Assembly (NCBI RefSeq): GCF_018332715.1
Contig: NZ_BOQP01000003.1
Coordinates: 62,001-126,000 of the forward strand
DNA: 64,000 bases
Reading direction: 5' to 3'
DNA from: Winogradskya consettensis
GTDB taxonomy: Bacteria; Actinomycetota; Actinomycetes; Mycobacteriales; Micromonosporaceae
Below the pieces are notes generated by a model. The model was not told the origin of the DNA, made no database searches, and saw only the letters and a program-made list of their open reading frames with translations. Positions 9,002 to 18,892 of this stretch are shown here, piece after piece. The stretch's first letter is position 1. Each line of letters starts with the position of its first letter. A program made the position numbers and the translations under genes.

Positions 9002-9562
9002 AGGGTGCGCCTTTCATCGTTCTTCGAACTTAGGGCGCTGGTAGGGGTCCTTCACGTGAATCTGAGCTTCACTCACCTATACCTCGGCTGCTGGCCTCGC
9101 GGGAGATTCCGGGGCGTCTGGACCTTCGGTGAGGTTTGCTGGCTGACACGCCGAGAAAAGCTGGGTTGCGGGTACTAGCTTTCTTGGCGAGGGGTGGTTA
9201 GTGTTCTGGGGGTAAGGCGGTTCGTCGCACGTGTTGGGGCCATGGAGTTGCGTGGGGCTCTGACGCCGGGGGGGTTGCCTTGCGCAGTGGTTGAGTTCAG
9301 GTAATGCAAGTTGAGGAAAGGGAGGGCGGACACCGTTGGATCGCCCGCGGCCTGCCGGTTTGTTGGGTTTGGCGCGGACACCGCAGTTTCCATCGAACGA
9401 AGGGTGGTCTCCGGTCACGCATATGCGATCCTCGCGCCTGGGCCTGTGTTTCAGGGCTGGTGCGGAAACGACAACCCGGCGAAAACGTCGGTAGATGGTG
9501 TTTTAGTCCGCAACCCTCGGACCCCGGCGCGTGAGCGCCGGGGTCCTCGTCGTGGAGGTGAC
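9002..9562. other. Long intergenic region upstream of a MerR-like gene
   Basis: About 560 bases without a convincing gene. Short open frames on both strands here are Pro/Arg-rich and lack ribosome sites. The right half (about 9400-9550) is rich in short complementary segments and ends in the strong hairpin at 9519-9546. It looks like an untranslated leader or small RNA, but no known RNA family could be recognised. Confidence 0.4.
9519..9546 (+). promoter_or_regulatory. Strong hairpin directly before the MerR-like gene
   Basis: GGACCCCGGCGC, loop GTGA, GCGCCGGGGTCC: a perfect 12-base-pair stem. It ends 8 bases before the GGAGG ribosome site of the gene starting at 9563. No T-run follows. It could be a terminator of an upstream small RNA, or a structure controlling access to the ribosome site. 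Confidence 0.55.
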
Positions 9563-9877
9563 ATGGGTCAACCCGATGACATGTTCGGGGACGAGAACTA
9601 TCCGGCGTACACGATGGGTCGTGCTGCGGAGATCGTGGGGACGACGCCTGACTTTCTGCGCCGGCTCGGGGAGGCGAAGCTGTTCGCGCCGTTCCGGTCG
9701 GCGGGTGGGCATCGTCGCTACTCGCGGTACCAGTTGCGGCTTGCTGCGCGGGCCCGGGAGATGGTCGATCAGGGGACTGCCCTGGAGGCGGCCTGCCGGA
9801 TCATTATTCTCGAGGACCAGCTCGAGGAGGCGGAGCGCCTCAACCAGCAGTATCGCGAGGCGCACGGCGGGGTTTGA
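9563..9877 (+). CDS. MerR-like HTH regulator
   Basis: 104 residues. A winged HTH of the MerR/BldC type covers about residues 15-80: YTMGRAAEIVGTTPDFLRRL, then FRSAGGHRRYSRYQLRLAAR. A short helical tail (ALEAACRIIILEDQLEEAE) probably mediates dimerisation. The ATG at 9563 follows a near-consensus GGAGGTGA and is much better than upstream in-frame starts, which would extend into the hairpin. No effector domain or metal-binding cysteines are present. The protein belongs to a small MerR-like group widespread in actinobacteria, with targets unknown to me. The esterase gene begins 12 bases after its stop. Confidence 0.85.
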   Translation: MGQPDDMFGDENYPAYTMGRAAEIVGTTPDFLRRLGEAKLFAPFRSAGGHRRYSRYQLRLAARAREMVDQGTALEAACRIIILEDQLEEAERLNQQYREAHGGV

Positions 9878-9889
9878 TTAGATCTCGGC

Positions 9890-10690
9890 ATGGATGTCAC
9901 CGTTGTCCCCATGCCGAGAGGCGCTACGGTTCCCGATTTTGGGGGGCTTTCCTTCGAGATCCCGGTCGAGGCTGTTGCTGTTCCCGGTGGCGTGCTGGTC
10001 ACCGCCGAGAACGCGGCGCCTGGGGCCGGGCATCTTCTCTATGTGCACGGCGGCGGGTTCGAGCATCGGAATCCGCCGCTGATGAACCGGGCCGCTTATC
10101 TGTTCTCGCAGGCGACGGGGCGCCCCGTGTTCGTGGTGCATTACCGGCTTGCTCCGGGTGATCCTTACCCCGCGGCGTTGGAAGACGTGCTGACGGCGTA
10201 CCGAAATCTGGCTGGGCCTGTGCTCGTGCTGGCCGAATCGTCCGGGGGTGCGCTGGCGCTGGGGGCGCTTCTGCGGTTGAAGGCGGACGGTGCGGAGCTG
10301 CCGGCGGGGGTGATGACCTGGTCCGCCGTGACTGATCTGGCCATTACCGGGGGCTCGGTCGACGATTCGCCGCGGGATCCGGTGGGGCGGGAGTTGCTCA
10401 CGCACCTGATCGGCCAATATCTGGGCGGTGCGGCGGCGGACGAGGCTCCCCAGTCACCGCTCTACGGGGATCTTTCGGGGCTGCCGCCGCTGGTGATGGC
10501 CGTCGGCGGGGCTGAGGCGCTGCGGGACGACACGCTGCGGTTCGCGGAGAAGGCCGACGCGGCCGGGACGGAGGTGCGGGTGGAGATCTACGAGGACATG
10601 GTCCACGTTTTTCAGACGGCGATCTTCGAGGAAGGCAACCCGCTCGGCCGGGAACTGCTGGACCGGATCGCCCGGTGGGGCCGCCCCTGA
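9890..10690 (+). CDS. Alpha/beta hydrolase, HSL-type esterase
   Basis: 266 residues with the hormone-sensitive-lipase fold: oxyanion-hole motif VHGGGFEHRN at about residues 49-58, nucleophile elbow AESSGG at about residues 118-123, and a C-terminal histidine in YEDMVHVFQ. The acid residue is probably the Asp in the GGAEALRDD region. It would hydrolyse short acyl esters in the cytosol, substrate unknown. No clear ribosome site precedes the ATG at 9890, and the gene begins only 12 bases after the MerR-like gene, so it probably depends on read-through and re-initiation. The stop codon lies in the loop of a strong bidirectional terminator. Confidence 0.88.
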   Translation: MDVTVVPMPRGATVPDFGGLSFEIPVEAVAVPGGVLVTAENAAPGAGHLLYVHGGGFEHRNPPLMNRAAYLFSQATGRPVFVVHYRLAPGDPYPAALEDVLTAYRNLAGPVLVLAESSGGALALGALLRLKADGAELPAGVMTWSAVTDLAITGGSVDDSPRDPVGRELLTHLIGQYLGGAAADEAPQSPLYGDLSGLPPLVMAVGGAEALRDDTLRFAEKADAAGTEVRVEIYEDMVHVFQTAIFEEGNPLGRELLDRIARWGRP

Positions 10691-10706
10691 GGACGGCCCC
10701 ACCGGG
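10671..10706. terminator. Bidirectional terminator between esterase and ahcY
   Basis: CCCGGTGGGGCCG and CGGCCCCACCGGG form a perfect 13-base stem with a 10-base loop that contains the esterase TGA. It serves both converging genes. Confidence 0.75.
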
Positions 10707-10712
10707 AATCGA

Positions 10713-12185
<1,473 letters not shown>

Positions 12186-12206
12186 GAAGAAGGGCACCCC
12201 CTCGTC

Positions 12207-12291
12207 AGGAGGCGCCCTTGAAGTAGTGACCGTCGGGTCGAGCGTGGCGGTCCGGATCTCGTGGACCCGTCCGTCGCAGCGCCCCTCGACC
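12207..12291 (-). promoter_or_regulatory. SAH riboswitch in the ahcY leader
   Basis: On the minus strand, 12290-12273 reads GTCGAGGGGCGCTGCGAC, matching the conserved GAGGxGCGCUGCxAC core of SAH aptamers. CTCGAC (12242-12237) closes stem P1 with GTCGAG, preceded by CCGCCACG. A GGTCC/GGACC hairpin forms P2. Downstream, GGGCGCCTCC (12217-12208) can pair with GGGGCGC of the core (7 pairs, one G-T), as the P4 pseudoknot requires. The element sits 22 bases before the ahcY start. Location, order and pairings all agree; SAH binding is the established function of this class. Confidence 0.85.
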
Positions 12292-12323
12292 CGGGGCTGC
12301 GCCGGAGAGCCGACGCGACATCA

Positions 12324-12329
12324 ATCATA
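12324..12329 (-). promoter_or_regulatory. Possible -10 box for ahcY
   Basis: TATGAT on the minus strand lies about 33 bases upstream of the SAH aptamer, in an otherwise GC-rich leader. No good -35 match is seen at the right distance, so this is tentative. Confidence 0.4.
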
Positions 12330-12697
12330 ACGCCGAGCTTCCAAGATCGTCTGGACGGCGCCGAGAATCCTCGCGGCATAGACGGCCAAATCGGTTGAAA
12401 AACCTCGGAAACGCCTTACCGGTGTACGCGTGCCGCACCCGTATCGCATCTGCGGGACCGCCGCCCAATCCGGTCTCAGCCCAGCCCACGGGAGTCCCTA
12501 TTGTGACGTTGGTTACGGGCCTGCCGAGCCGTGCTCGAATCTCCCGGTCCGGTGCGACGCTGCGCCGGGCTCGCCACCTGATTCTTTTTTGATTCTCTTG
12601 AGCGAGGCTGTCCGGAAGCGCGTCCCTCGTTCGTCACCTTGATGAGAACACCTCGGTGAAAGCCTTGGTGGAACGTCCGCGAGAGGAACCCCGAGCC
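12330..12697. other. Intergenic region, nothing recognised
   Basis: About 370 bases between the divergent ahcY and DGPF/ECF42 transcription units. It must hold both promoters. A short T-run occurs near 12586-12592. No gene, RNA or repeat could be supported. Confidence 0.5.
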
Positions 12698-13027
12698 ATG
12701 AAGTACATGATGTTCGTCTGCACCGACACCGAGCCGGAGACCGACGAATCCCTGGTCCCCGACATCAACACCTGGGTCGACGAGAACGACAGGGCCGGCC
12801 GCCGCGTAACCGGCAACCAGCTCGTCCCGCCGTCCTCGGCCACCACGGTGCGGGTGCGCGGTGGCGAGCTGCTCCTGACCGACGGCCCGTTCGCGGAGAC
12901 CAAAGAGGTGATCGTGGGCTTCGACATCCTCGAATGCGCCGACCTGGACGAGGCGATCGAGGTGGCCCGGACCCACTCCATGGCCCACGCCGGCCGCATC
13001 GAACTCCGCCCGTTCCACCAGGACTGA
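12698..13027 (+). CDS. DGPF/YCII-like protein, ECF42 partner
   Basis: 109 residues starting MKYMMFVCTDTEPETDE, with the family's characteristic LLTDGPFAETKEVIVGFDIL motif in the middle and ending ELRPFHQD. These YCII-related ferredoxin-like-fold proteins are the near-invariant neighbours of ECF42 sigma factors. Their biochemical role is not settled. ATG at 12698 follows GAGAGGA by about 10 bases. The sigma gene starts 6 bases after the stop, so the pair is an operon. This fits the known arrangement, in which the ECF42 sigma controls its own DGPF gene. Confidence 0.9.
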   Translation: MKYMMFVCTDTEPETDESLVPDINTWVDENDRAGRRVTGNQLVPPSSATTVRVRGGELLLTDGPFAETKEVIVGFDILECADLDEAIEVARTHSMAHAGRIELRPFHQD

Positions 13028-13033
13028 TCACAT

Positions 13034-14221
13034 ATGGGTACGCCCGTCGACGTCGTTGTCACCACGGCCGGCCGGGAGTCGCACACGCGGATCGTGGCGA
13101 CGCTGATCCGGCTGACCGGGGACTGGGATCTTGCCGAGGACTGCGCGCAGGAGGCGTTGGCCCTGGCCCTCGAGCGGTGGCCGGCTGAGGGCGTACCGAA
13201 CAATCCGGGTGGCTGGCTGATGACCGTCGCGCGTAATCGAGCCATCGATGCGCTGCGACGGGCGAACCTCGAACGCCGCAAGCTGAGCGAGCTCGCCAGC
13301 CTGCCGCTCGACCCGCCCGCGCCCGCGCACGATGACCGGCTCCGGCTGATCTTCACGTGCTGCCATCCCGCACTCTCGCTGGAGGCCCGGGTCGCTCTGA
13401 CCCTGAGAACGGTGGCAGGAATGCCCACTGCGGATATCGCGCGGGCATTCCTGGTCACCGAATCAACCATGACCCGGCGCCTGACGCGGGCGAAGGACAA
13501 GATCGCGCAGGCCCGGATCCCGTACCGGGTGCCGTCGGGAGCGGCGCTGAACGAGCGGCTCCCGAGCGTGTTCGCGGTGCTGTACCTGCTGTTCAGCCGC
13601 GGTTATGACGCCGACGGCGAGCCGGCGTTCGCCGACGAGGCGATCCGCCTGACCCGGCTGCTCGCGCGACTGATGTCCGACAGCGAAGTCGACGCGCTGC
13701 TCGCGCTGTTCCTGTTGCAACATTCGCGACGGGCCGCGCGGCGCGACGCCGACGGAAATCTGCTGACGCTGGCGGAGCAGGACCGGGCCCGATGGGATCT
13801 GGACGCCATAACCGAGGCACTGCGAATCTTGCCGTCCACGGACGGTCCCTATGCGTTGCAGGCGCGCATCGCTGCCTGCCACGTTGCCGAGAAGACGGAC
13901 TGGACCCGGATCGCCGAGCTTTATGACCAATTGGCGACCGTCGTTCCGTCACCCGTGGTGCTGCTCAATCGAGCGGTCGCCCATGGGTACGCCCAAAGCC
14001 CCGCAACAGGCCTGGCAATGCTCGAATCCGCTCGCGTCGGCGGCGGGCTGGACGGCTATCCGCTCGCGCTGGCAGCCGAAGCGGACATGACCGCGCGGGC
14101 CGGTGATCGATGGCGCGCGGTTTCGCTCTATGAACAGGCCGCCGCCGTCGCTCCTTCGCCGGCAGAACAGCAAGCGTTGCTGCGCCGGGCCACGGAACTG
14201 TCGCTCAACGGCGGCGGATAG
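13034..14221 (+). CDS. ECF42-type RNA polymerase sigma factor
   Basis: 395 residues, far longer than a minimal ECF sigma. Sigma region 2 is at about residues 10-75 (DWDLAEDCAQEALALALERW, NPGGWLMTVARNRAIDALRR) and region 4 at about 105-160 (LTLRTVAGMPTADIARAFLV, TMTRRLTRAKDKI). A ~220-residue C-terminal helical, TPR-like extension follows (LLNRAVAHGYAQSPATGLAML), the mark of group ECF42. These sigmas lack a classical anti-sigma factor, and the extension is thought to control activity. It is coupled to the upstream DGPF gene, and it converges with the isomerase-like gene 2 bases after its stop. Confidence 0.93.
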   Translation: MGTPVDVVVTTAGRESHTRIVATLIRLTGDWDLAEDCAQEALALALERWPAEGVPNNPGGWLMTVARNRAIDALRRANLERRKLSELASLPLDPPAPAHDDRLRLIFTCCHPALSLEARVALTLRTVAGMPTADIARAFLVTESTMTRRLTRAKDKIAQARIPYRVPSGAALNERLPSVFAVLYLLFSRGYDADGEPAFADEAIRLTRLLARLMSDSEVDALLALFLLQHSRRAARRDADGNLLTLAEQDRARWDLDAITEALRILPSTDGPYALQARIAACHVAEKTDWTRIAELYDQLATVVPSPVVLLNRAVAHGYAQSPATGLAMLESARVGGGLDGYPLALAAEADMTARAGDRWRAVSLYEQAAAVAPSPAEQQALLRRATELSLNGGG

Positions 14222-14223
14222 GT

Positions 14224-15045
14224 TCAGAGTTCGCGGAGGCGGGCGGCGCTACGGCGTACATCTGCGATCGGGCCTTCGCCGTTGGGCTCGCCGGCCAGAA
14301 TGGTGTCCTGCTCCAGGACCCACCAGCCGTCGTAACCGTGCTTCCGCAGGGCGGCAACGACCCGCTCGAAATCGACGTCACCGTCGCCGATCGGCCGGAA
14401 CATGCCCGCCCGCACCGCATCCGTGAAGGTACGCCGCCCTTCGCGGACCTCGGTGGCGAGCGTTGCGTCGACGTCCTTCGCGTGGACGTGCGCGATGCGT
14501 TCGCCTGCCCGCTCGGCGAGCTCGGCCGGGTCGGTGCCGCCTATCAGGAGATGGCCGGTGTCGAGGCACAGGGAGATCGTCGAACCCTCCAGGACGCGTT
14601 GCACGTCATCCGGGCGTTCGATCATCGTGCCGACGTGCGGATGCAGCACGGCGGTCAGGCCGCTGGACCGGGCGGCTTCGTCGAGGCCGTCCAGATTGGC
14701 GAGCAGGCGTTTCCAGCCTGCGTCGTCCAGAACCGGGCGGGTGTCGTAGCCGTCCAGTCCGGTGGCGGCGGCGAGGACAACGGTGTCGGCTTCTGCTCGT
14801 ACGAAACGGTTGAGGTCCACTTCCGGGTGGCCCTCGTGCAGGACGACCGGGATGAAACCGCCGACCGCCCGCAGGCCGTACCCGGAGAGAATGTCGTCGT
14901 GGGGCAGGAAGCCGTCGGGGCCGAACTCCGTGGCGCTCAGGCCGACGTCACGCATGTCGCTCAGCACCTGCTCGACGGGCAGCTGGTAGCCCCAGCCGGG
15001 AACCTCGCTCACGCCCCAGGAGATGGGGGCACCTGCTATCCGCAT
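14224..15045 (-). CDS. TIM-barrel sugar isomerase/dehydratase-like protein
   Basis: About 273 residues of the xylose-isomerase-like TIM barrel (AP endonuclease family 2). It opens MRIAGAPISWGVSEVPGW, close to inosose dehydratase (IolE) and hydroxypyruvate isomerase openings, and carries SLCLDTGHLLIGGTDP, IAHVHAKDVD and WWVLEQD, which hold the metal ligands His/Asp/Glu. This suggests a cytosolic metal-dependent enzyme acting on a sugar or inositol derivative. No inositol pathway genes lie nearby, so IolE is only a possibility. The ATG at 15045 matches family starts better than an upstream in-frame TTG at 15069. Confidence 0.8.
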   Translation of the reverse strand: MRIAGAPISWGVSEVPGWGYQLPVEQVLSDMRDVGLSATEFGPDGFLPHDDILSGYGLRAVGGFIPVVLHEGHPEVDLNRFVRAEADTVVLAAATGLDGYDTRPVLDDAGWKRLLANLDGLDEAARSSGLTAVLHPHVGTMIERPDDVQRVLEGSTISLCLDTGHLLIGGTDPAELAERAGERIAHVHAKDVDATLATEVREGRRTFTDAVRAGMFRPIGDGDVDFERVVAALRKHGYDGWWVLEQDTILAGEPNGEGPIADVRRSAARLREL

Positions 15046-15244
15046 GCCCCGAGCATGGTCGCGTAACAAGATCGTAACAAGACCGGGCGTACCTCAAAAA
15101 CACCTCAGGCTGAGGTCTTCCCCGACCCGCGGGGTCGGCCGAAAGTCGCAGCGCGCGGGCGGTAGTTCGGGCCGGGAGCCGATGCGCGGAGGTGGGCCTG
15201 GCAGCGAGGCTCTTGGGGGTCAATCATCGTGTGAAGGAGCAGCC

Positions 15245-16342
15245 ATGAGCCAGCCTGTTCGGCAGCGGGTGACGCTGACCGGTATCAGTTCGCGTGCCTG
15301 GGAACACCCCGCGGATCGGGGCGCGCTCACCGCGCTGCGCGAGCTGCGGGGCTTCGACGACGTGGTCCGGGCGTTCTTCGGGATGTGGAACGAGCGTGGC
15401 TTCCGGCTGCAGTATCTGGCCGGCGCGGTCCGGGTCGACCACCGGCAGTACCCGCGGGTCTACCAGCGCTTCACCGAGGCCGCCACGACGTTGGACGTCG
15501 CCGAGCTGCCCGAGCTGTTCGTCGCGCAGAACCCCACGATCCACAGCCAGGCGATCGGCATGGACAAGCCGTTCATCGTGATCTCGACGGCCGCGGTGGA
15601 GAAGCTCGACGACGACGAGCTCCGGGCGCTGCTCGGCCACGAGATCGGCCACGTCCGCAGCGGCCACGCCGTCTACCAGACGATCATGATGATCCTGACC
15701 CGCTGGGTCACCAACGTCAGCTGGATCCCCGTCGGCGTGATCGCCCTGCGCGCCATCATCGCCGCCATGTACGAGTGGTGGCGCAAGGCCGAACTGTCGG
15801 CGGACCGGGCGGGTCTGCTCGCCGATCAGGACCCGGCGGCCTCGATCCGGTTGCTGATGAAGATGGCGGGCGGCGGCGACCTCTCGCAGATCGACACCGC
15901 GGCGTTCCTCGAGCAGGCAGCGGAGTACGAGGGCGGGGGCGACCTGCGCGACAGCTTCCACAAGATCGGTATGACCGCGTGGACCAACGTCCCGGCCCCG
16001 GTGGCCCGCGCGGCCGAGCTGCGCAAGTGGGTCGATTCCGGTGACTACGCCCGCATCCTCGGTGGCGACTACGACCGCCGCGACTCCGACGGCAACGCCT
16101 CGGTGACCGCGGACGTGAAGGCGGCGGCCGCCCACTACCGCGAGACGTTCCGCAACTCCCAGGATCCACTGGTCACCCTGGCCCGCAGGGTCAGCGGCGG
16201 GGCTGCCGACCTCGGCGACTGGGCCGGATCGCAGGCCGGCAGGGCGGCGAACTGGGTGAGCACGGCAGCCGGTGCCGCCTCCCGCGCCGCACGTCGCGAC
16301 ACCTCGGAAGCGGACTCCGGCGGTGGTGCGGCCGAAAACTAG
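15245..16342 (+). CDS. M48 family zinc metallopeptidase
   Basis: 365 residues. The zinc-protease motif LLGHEIGHVRSGH lies at about residues 131-143 and is followed by membrane-type segments (IMMILTRWVTNVSWIPVGVIALRAII) and the third-ligand region KAELSADRAG. This is the HtpX/M48 arrangement, but without the two N-terminal membrane helices of HtpX. It probably acts at the membrane surface in protein quality control. The C-terminal ~60 residues are Ala/Gly-rich and low complexity. The ATG at 15245 follows GAAGGAG by 5 bases. The peptide deformylase gene begins 9 bases after the stop, probably co-transcribed. Confidence 0.9.
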   Translation: MSQPVRQRVTLTGISSRAWEHPADRGALTALRELRGFDDVVRAFFGMWNERGFRLQYLAGAVRVDHRQYPRVYQRFTEAATTLDVAELPELFVAQNPTIHSQAIGMDKPFIVISTAAVEKLDDDELRALLGHEIGHVRSGHAVYQTIMMILTRWVTNVSWIPVGVIALRAIIAAMYEWWRKAELSADRAGLLADQDPAASIRLLMKMAGGGDLSQIDTAAFLEQAAEYEGGGDLRDSFHKIGMTAWTNVPAPVARAAELRKWVDSGDYARILGGDYDRRDSDGNASVTADVKAAAAHYRETFRNSQDPLVTLARRVSGGAADLGDWAGSQAGRAANWVSTAAGAASRAARRDTSEADSGGGAAEN

Positions 16343-16351
16343 AATGGGGCC

Positions 16352-16888
16352 GTGCAGACCCGGGCAGGAACCCCACGACCGATAACCCGTTACGGCGAAC
16401 CAGTGCTCCACCGGCGCTGCGCCGAAGTGACAGTCTTCGACGATGCCCTGGAGCAGTTGATCGCGGACATGTTCGCCAGCATGGCCGCCGCCGAGGGGGT
16501 GGGACTCGCCGCCAACCAGATCGGCGTGGACGCCCGGGTCTTCGTGGTCGACTGCCCGGACGAGACGGAGACCCACGTGGTCGCGCACGTCGTCAACCCG
16601 GTCCTGCACCTGCCCGAGGACCGCGGCCTCGAGGTCGACAGCGAAGGCTGCCTCTCCGTTCCTGGGGTGCGCGCCGACGTCGGCCGCCCGGTCACCTCCT
16701 ACGTGACCGGCGTCGACATGCACGGCGAACCCGTCCGCATCGACGGCACGGGCCTGCTCGCGCGCTGCCTCCAGCACGAGACCGACCACCTCGACGGCCT
16801 GCTCTACGTCGACCGCCTCCCGATCAAGCAGCGCAAGAAGCTGTTGTCCCGCAGCGCCGAGGCACCGGCCGTCGGAGTGTCCGACTAG
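16352..16888 (+). CDS. def: Peptide deformylase
   Basis: 178 residues with all three deformylase motifs: GVGLAANQIG (about residues 50-59), EGCLSVPG (about 106-113, metal-ligand Cys) and QHETDHLDG (about 146-154, metal-ligand His residues and catalytic Glu). It removes the formyl group from the N-terminal methionine of new proteins at the ribosome exit. The GTG at 16352 follows the M48 stop by 9 bases. The C-terminal helix after LPIKQRKKLL is short. Actinomycetes often carry several deformylases, and this copy is not beside fmt, so it may be a secondary one. Confidence 0.95.
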   Translation: MQTRAGTPRPITRYGEPVLHRRCAEVTVFDDALEQLIADMFASMAAAEGVGLAANQIGVDARVFVVDCPDETETHVVAHVVNPVLHLPEDRGLEVDSEGCLSVPGVRADVGRPVTSYVTGVDMHGEPVRIDGTGLLARCLQHETDHLDGLLYVDRLPIKQRKKLLSRSAEAPAVGVSD

Positions 16889-17350
16889 AACCGCTTGCCC
16901 CGATCAGCACCTCGCTGACCTCGGCCGACCGGCCATCCACCGCCGCCGCTTCGGATCGAGCTTCATGATCGACGGTACGGATGGACAACAACCGCCCCGA
17001 TCGATACTCTTTCAAGGACGCCGTTGCGAGTTCTTCCCCCGTGGAATTCGCAGCGGCGCTCCTATTTTCCGACGTTTTCAGTCGTCGAAGCGTCTCGCGC
17101 CACCGATCCCGCTCCGCGCGCTCCCTCATCCGGCTTTTGTTTTGATGAGTGTGATCATGTCCGCGGCCCGGCATCTCCCTAGCGCTCCATAGTTCCGGAC
17201 GAGTCGCCTCGCCGGAAAAGAATCATCGCTTGACTTGCGCTGCGTAATCGCCGTGCAATTACCCTGCGTGGTCCATCCTGGATCGGTCACCTCGGGAAGG
17301 CAGTGAGTGACCACCATTGGGTAACCCTGTGAATGTGGTTGTGTTCGCTC
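16889..17350. other. Intergenic region, nothing recognised
   Basis: About 460 bases between def and the P450 terminator. It is somewhat less GC-rich than its neighbours. Short open frames on both strands lack family signatures and ribosome sites. Confidence 0.5.
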
Positions 17351-17384
17351 TGAGTGAGGCCCAGGCTGCGGCGGGCCTCACTCA
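17351..17384 (-). terminator. Terminator after the P450 gene
   Basis: TGAGTGAGGCCC and GGGCCTCACTCA form a perfect 12-base stem with a 10-base loop, 19 bases beyond the P450 stop. No T-run follows, as is usual in this kind of genome. Confidence 0.7.
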
Positions 17385-17402
17385 TGAACGGGCCTGGATC
17401 GG

Positions 17403-18617
17403 TCAGGAGCCGGTGTTGACCGGCAGGCTGGTGTAACCGCGCAGGGTGAGGCTGTTCCGGCGGACGGGGTCTCCGGCGAGCCGGAGCTCCGGGAAGCGCC
17501 GGACTAGCGCGGGCACGGCGATCTCCGCCTCCATGCGGGCCAGCGGCGCGCCCAGGCAGTAGTGGATGCCGCCCCCGAAGGAGAGCGGGCCGTTGTCCGG
17601 GCGGGTGAGGTCGAGGCGGTCCGGGTCGGGGAAGCGTTGCGGGTCGCGGTTGCCGGCGCCGAGGTAGGCGACGATGCGGTCGCCGCCGGAGACCGCGATG
17701 CCGCCGATCTCGACGTCTTCCCAGGCGACCCGGGTCAGGAGCTGCACGGGGGTGTCGTAGCGCAGGAGTTCGTCGACGGCTTCCCGGGCGATCTCCGGCT
17801 TGTCGCGGAGCAGGGCGAGCTGGTCGGGGTTGTGCAGCAGGGCCACCAGGCTGTTGGCCAGCAGGTTGGTCGTGGTTTCGAAGCCTGCGGCGAACAGCAG
17901 GCCGGCCATGGTGAGCAGCTCGTCCTCGGTGAGCTTCTCGCCGTCCTCCTCGGCCAGGACCAGGGCACTGATGAGGTCGTCCCGCGGTGCGGAACGGCGG
18001 TCCGCGGCCAGGTCCGACAGGTACGCCCGGATCGTCGCCGCCGCGGGGTCCGCGGTTTCGAGCACGGCCGGGTTGATCTGCTCGAGGACCTGGGTCCAGT
18101 CGCGGACCAGGTGCTGGAACTGGGCCCGGTCGGCGGGCGGGATGCCGAGCAGCTCGCCGATGACGTTGACCGGCAGGGGGAAGGCGAACGCGGTGACGAA
18201 GTCGGTCTCGCCGGACATCTCGTCGAGGAGGTCGTCGACCATCTGGGTGATCGTGGGGCGCAGGGCCTGGACGCGGCGGGCGGTGAAGGAGGAGCTGACC
18301 AGGCGGCGCAGCCGGGTGTGGTCCGGCGGGTTGATGGTCAGGATGCTGGTGAAGAGCTGGCGCAGGGCCGGGTGGTCGTTCCAGCCGGGGCTGACGAAGT
18401 CGAGCATGTGCGACGGCATGTGGCCGAGACGCGGGTCGCGGGTTATCGCCGCGCAGTCGGCGTAGCGGGTGGCCACCAGCGCGCCGTCCTCGGCGCGGAC
18501 CAGCGGGGAAATCTCCCGGAGCCGGTGATAGCGCGGGTAGGGATCTTCGCGCCCCGGCATCCGGGTCAGCTCGTCGAGCAGGGTTGAGGTCTCCGCACTC
18601 TCCACGATGTCCGTCAT
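17403..18617 (-). CDS. Cytochrome P450
   Basis: 404 residues, typical of soluble bacterial class I P450s. The I-helix oxygen-activation motif is AGFETTTN, the K-helix ExxR lies in EAVDELLRYDTP, and the heme loop is FGGGIHYCLGAPLAR with ligand C354. It needs external ferredoxin and reductase, neither of which lies in the window. Sequence style (HTRLRRLVSSSFTAR, PVNVIGELLGIP) fits CYP105/CYP107-like hydroxylases of natural products or xenobiotics, but no biosynthetic cluster surrounds it. It is divergent from the EspR-like regulator across 275 bases, which makes regulation by that protein conceivable. Confidence 0.95.
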   Translation of the reverse strand: MTDIVESAETSTLLDELTRMPGREDPYPRYHRLREISPLVRAEDGALVATRYADCAAITRDPRLGHMPSHMLDFVSPGWNDHPALRQLFTSILTINPPDHTRLRRLVSSSFTARRVQALRPTITQMVDDLLDEMSGETDFVTAFAFPLPVNVIGELLGIPPADRAQFQHLVRDWTQVLEQINPAVLETADPAAATIRAYLSDLAADRRSAPRDDLISALVLAEEDGEKLTEDELLTMAGLLFAAGFETTTNLLANSLVALLHNPDQLALLRDKPEIAREAVDELLRYDTPVQLLTRVAWEDVEIGGIAVSGGDRIVAYLGAGNRDPQRFPDPDRLDLTRPDNGPLSFGGGIHYCLGAPLARMEAEIAVPALVRRFPELRLAGDPVRRNSLTLRGYTSLPVNTGS

Positions 18618-18892
18618 GCAAACGATCCTATCGATGGGTTGAGTGACGACTGTCCATCGTTTACGCTCACGTCGAGCTTCGTAAATCTGAGTTTACGGTC
18701 GTTCGTTGATGCGCACATCGGGGGATGTGCAGCCCAGTTTGGTTGCTCATGGGCATCGACGTGGCGGCCGTGCTACATCGGTACGATCGGCAAAGTGCGG
18801 CGCCGCCAGCATGCAGTCCGGCAAGAGCAGGGACAGCGAGCGGCGCCGCGTGGAGTAGGCAGTACGGCACGGCATGGGGGAGAGGGGAACCG

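Noticed and set aside
9077..9418. Pro/Asn-rich open frame of about 113 codons on the minus strand
   Set aside because: No ribosome site, no domain, and third-position composition unlike real genes in the window.
16965..17192. 75-codon open frame after def
   Set aside because: No family pattern and weak codon bias; the region is less GC-rich, so chance open frames are expected.
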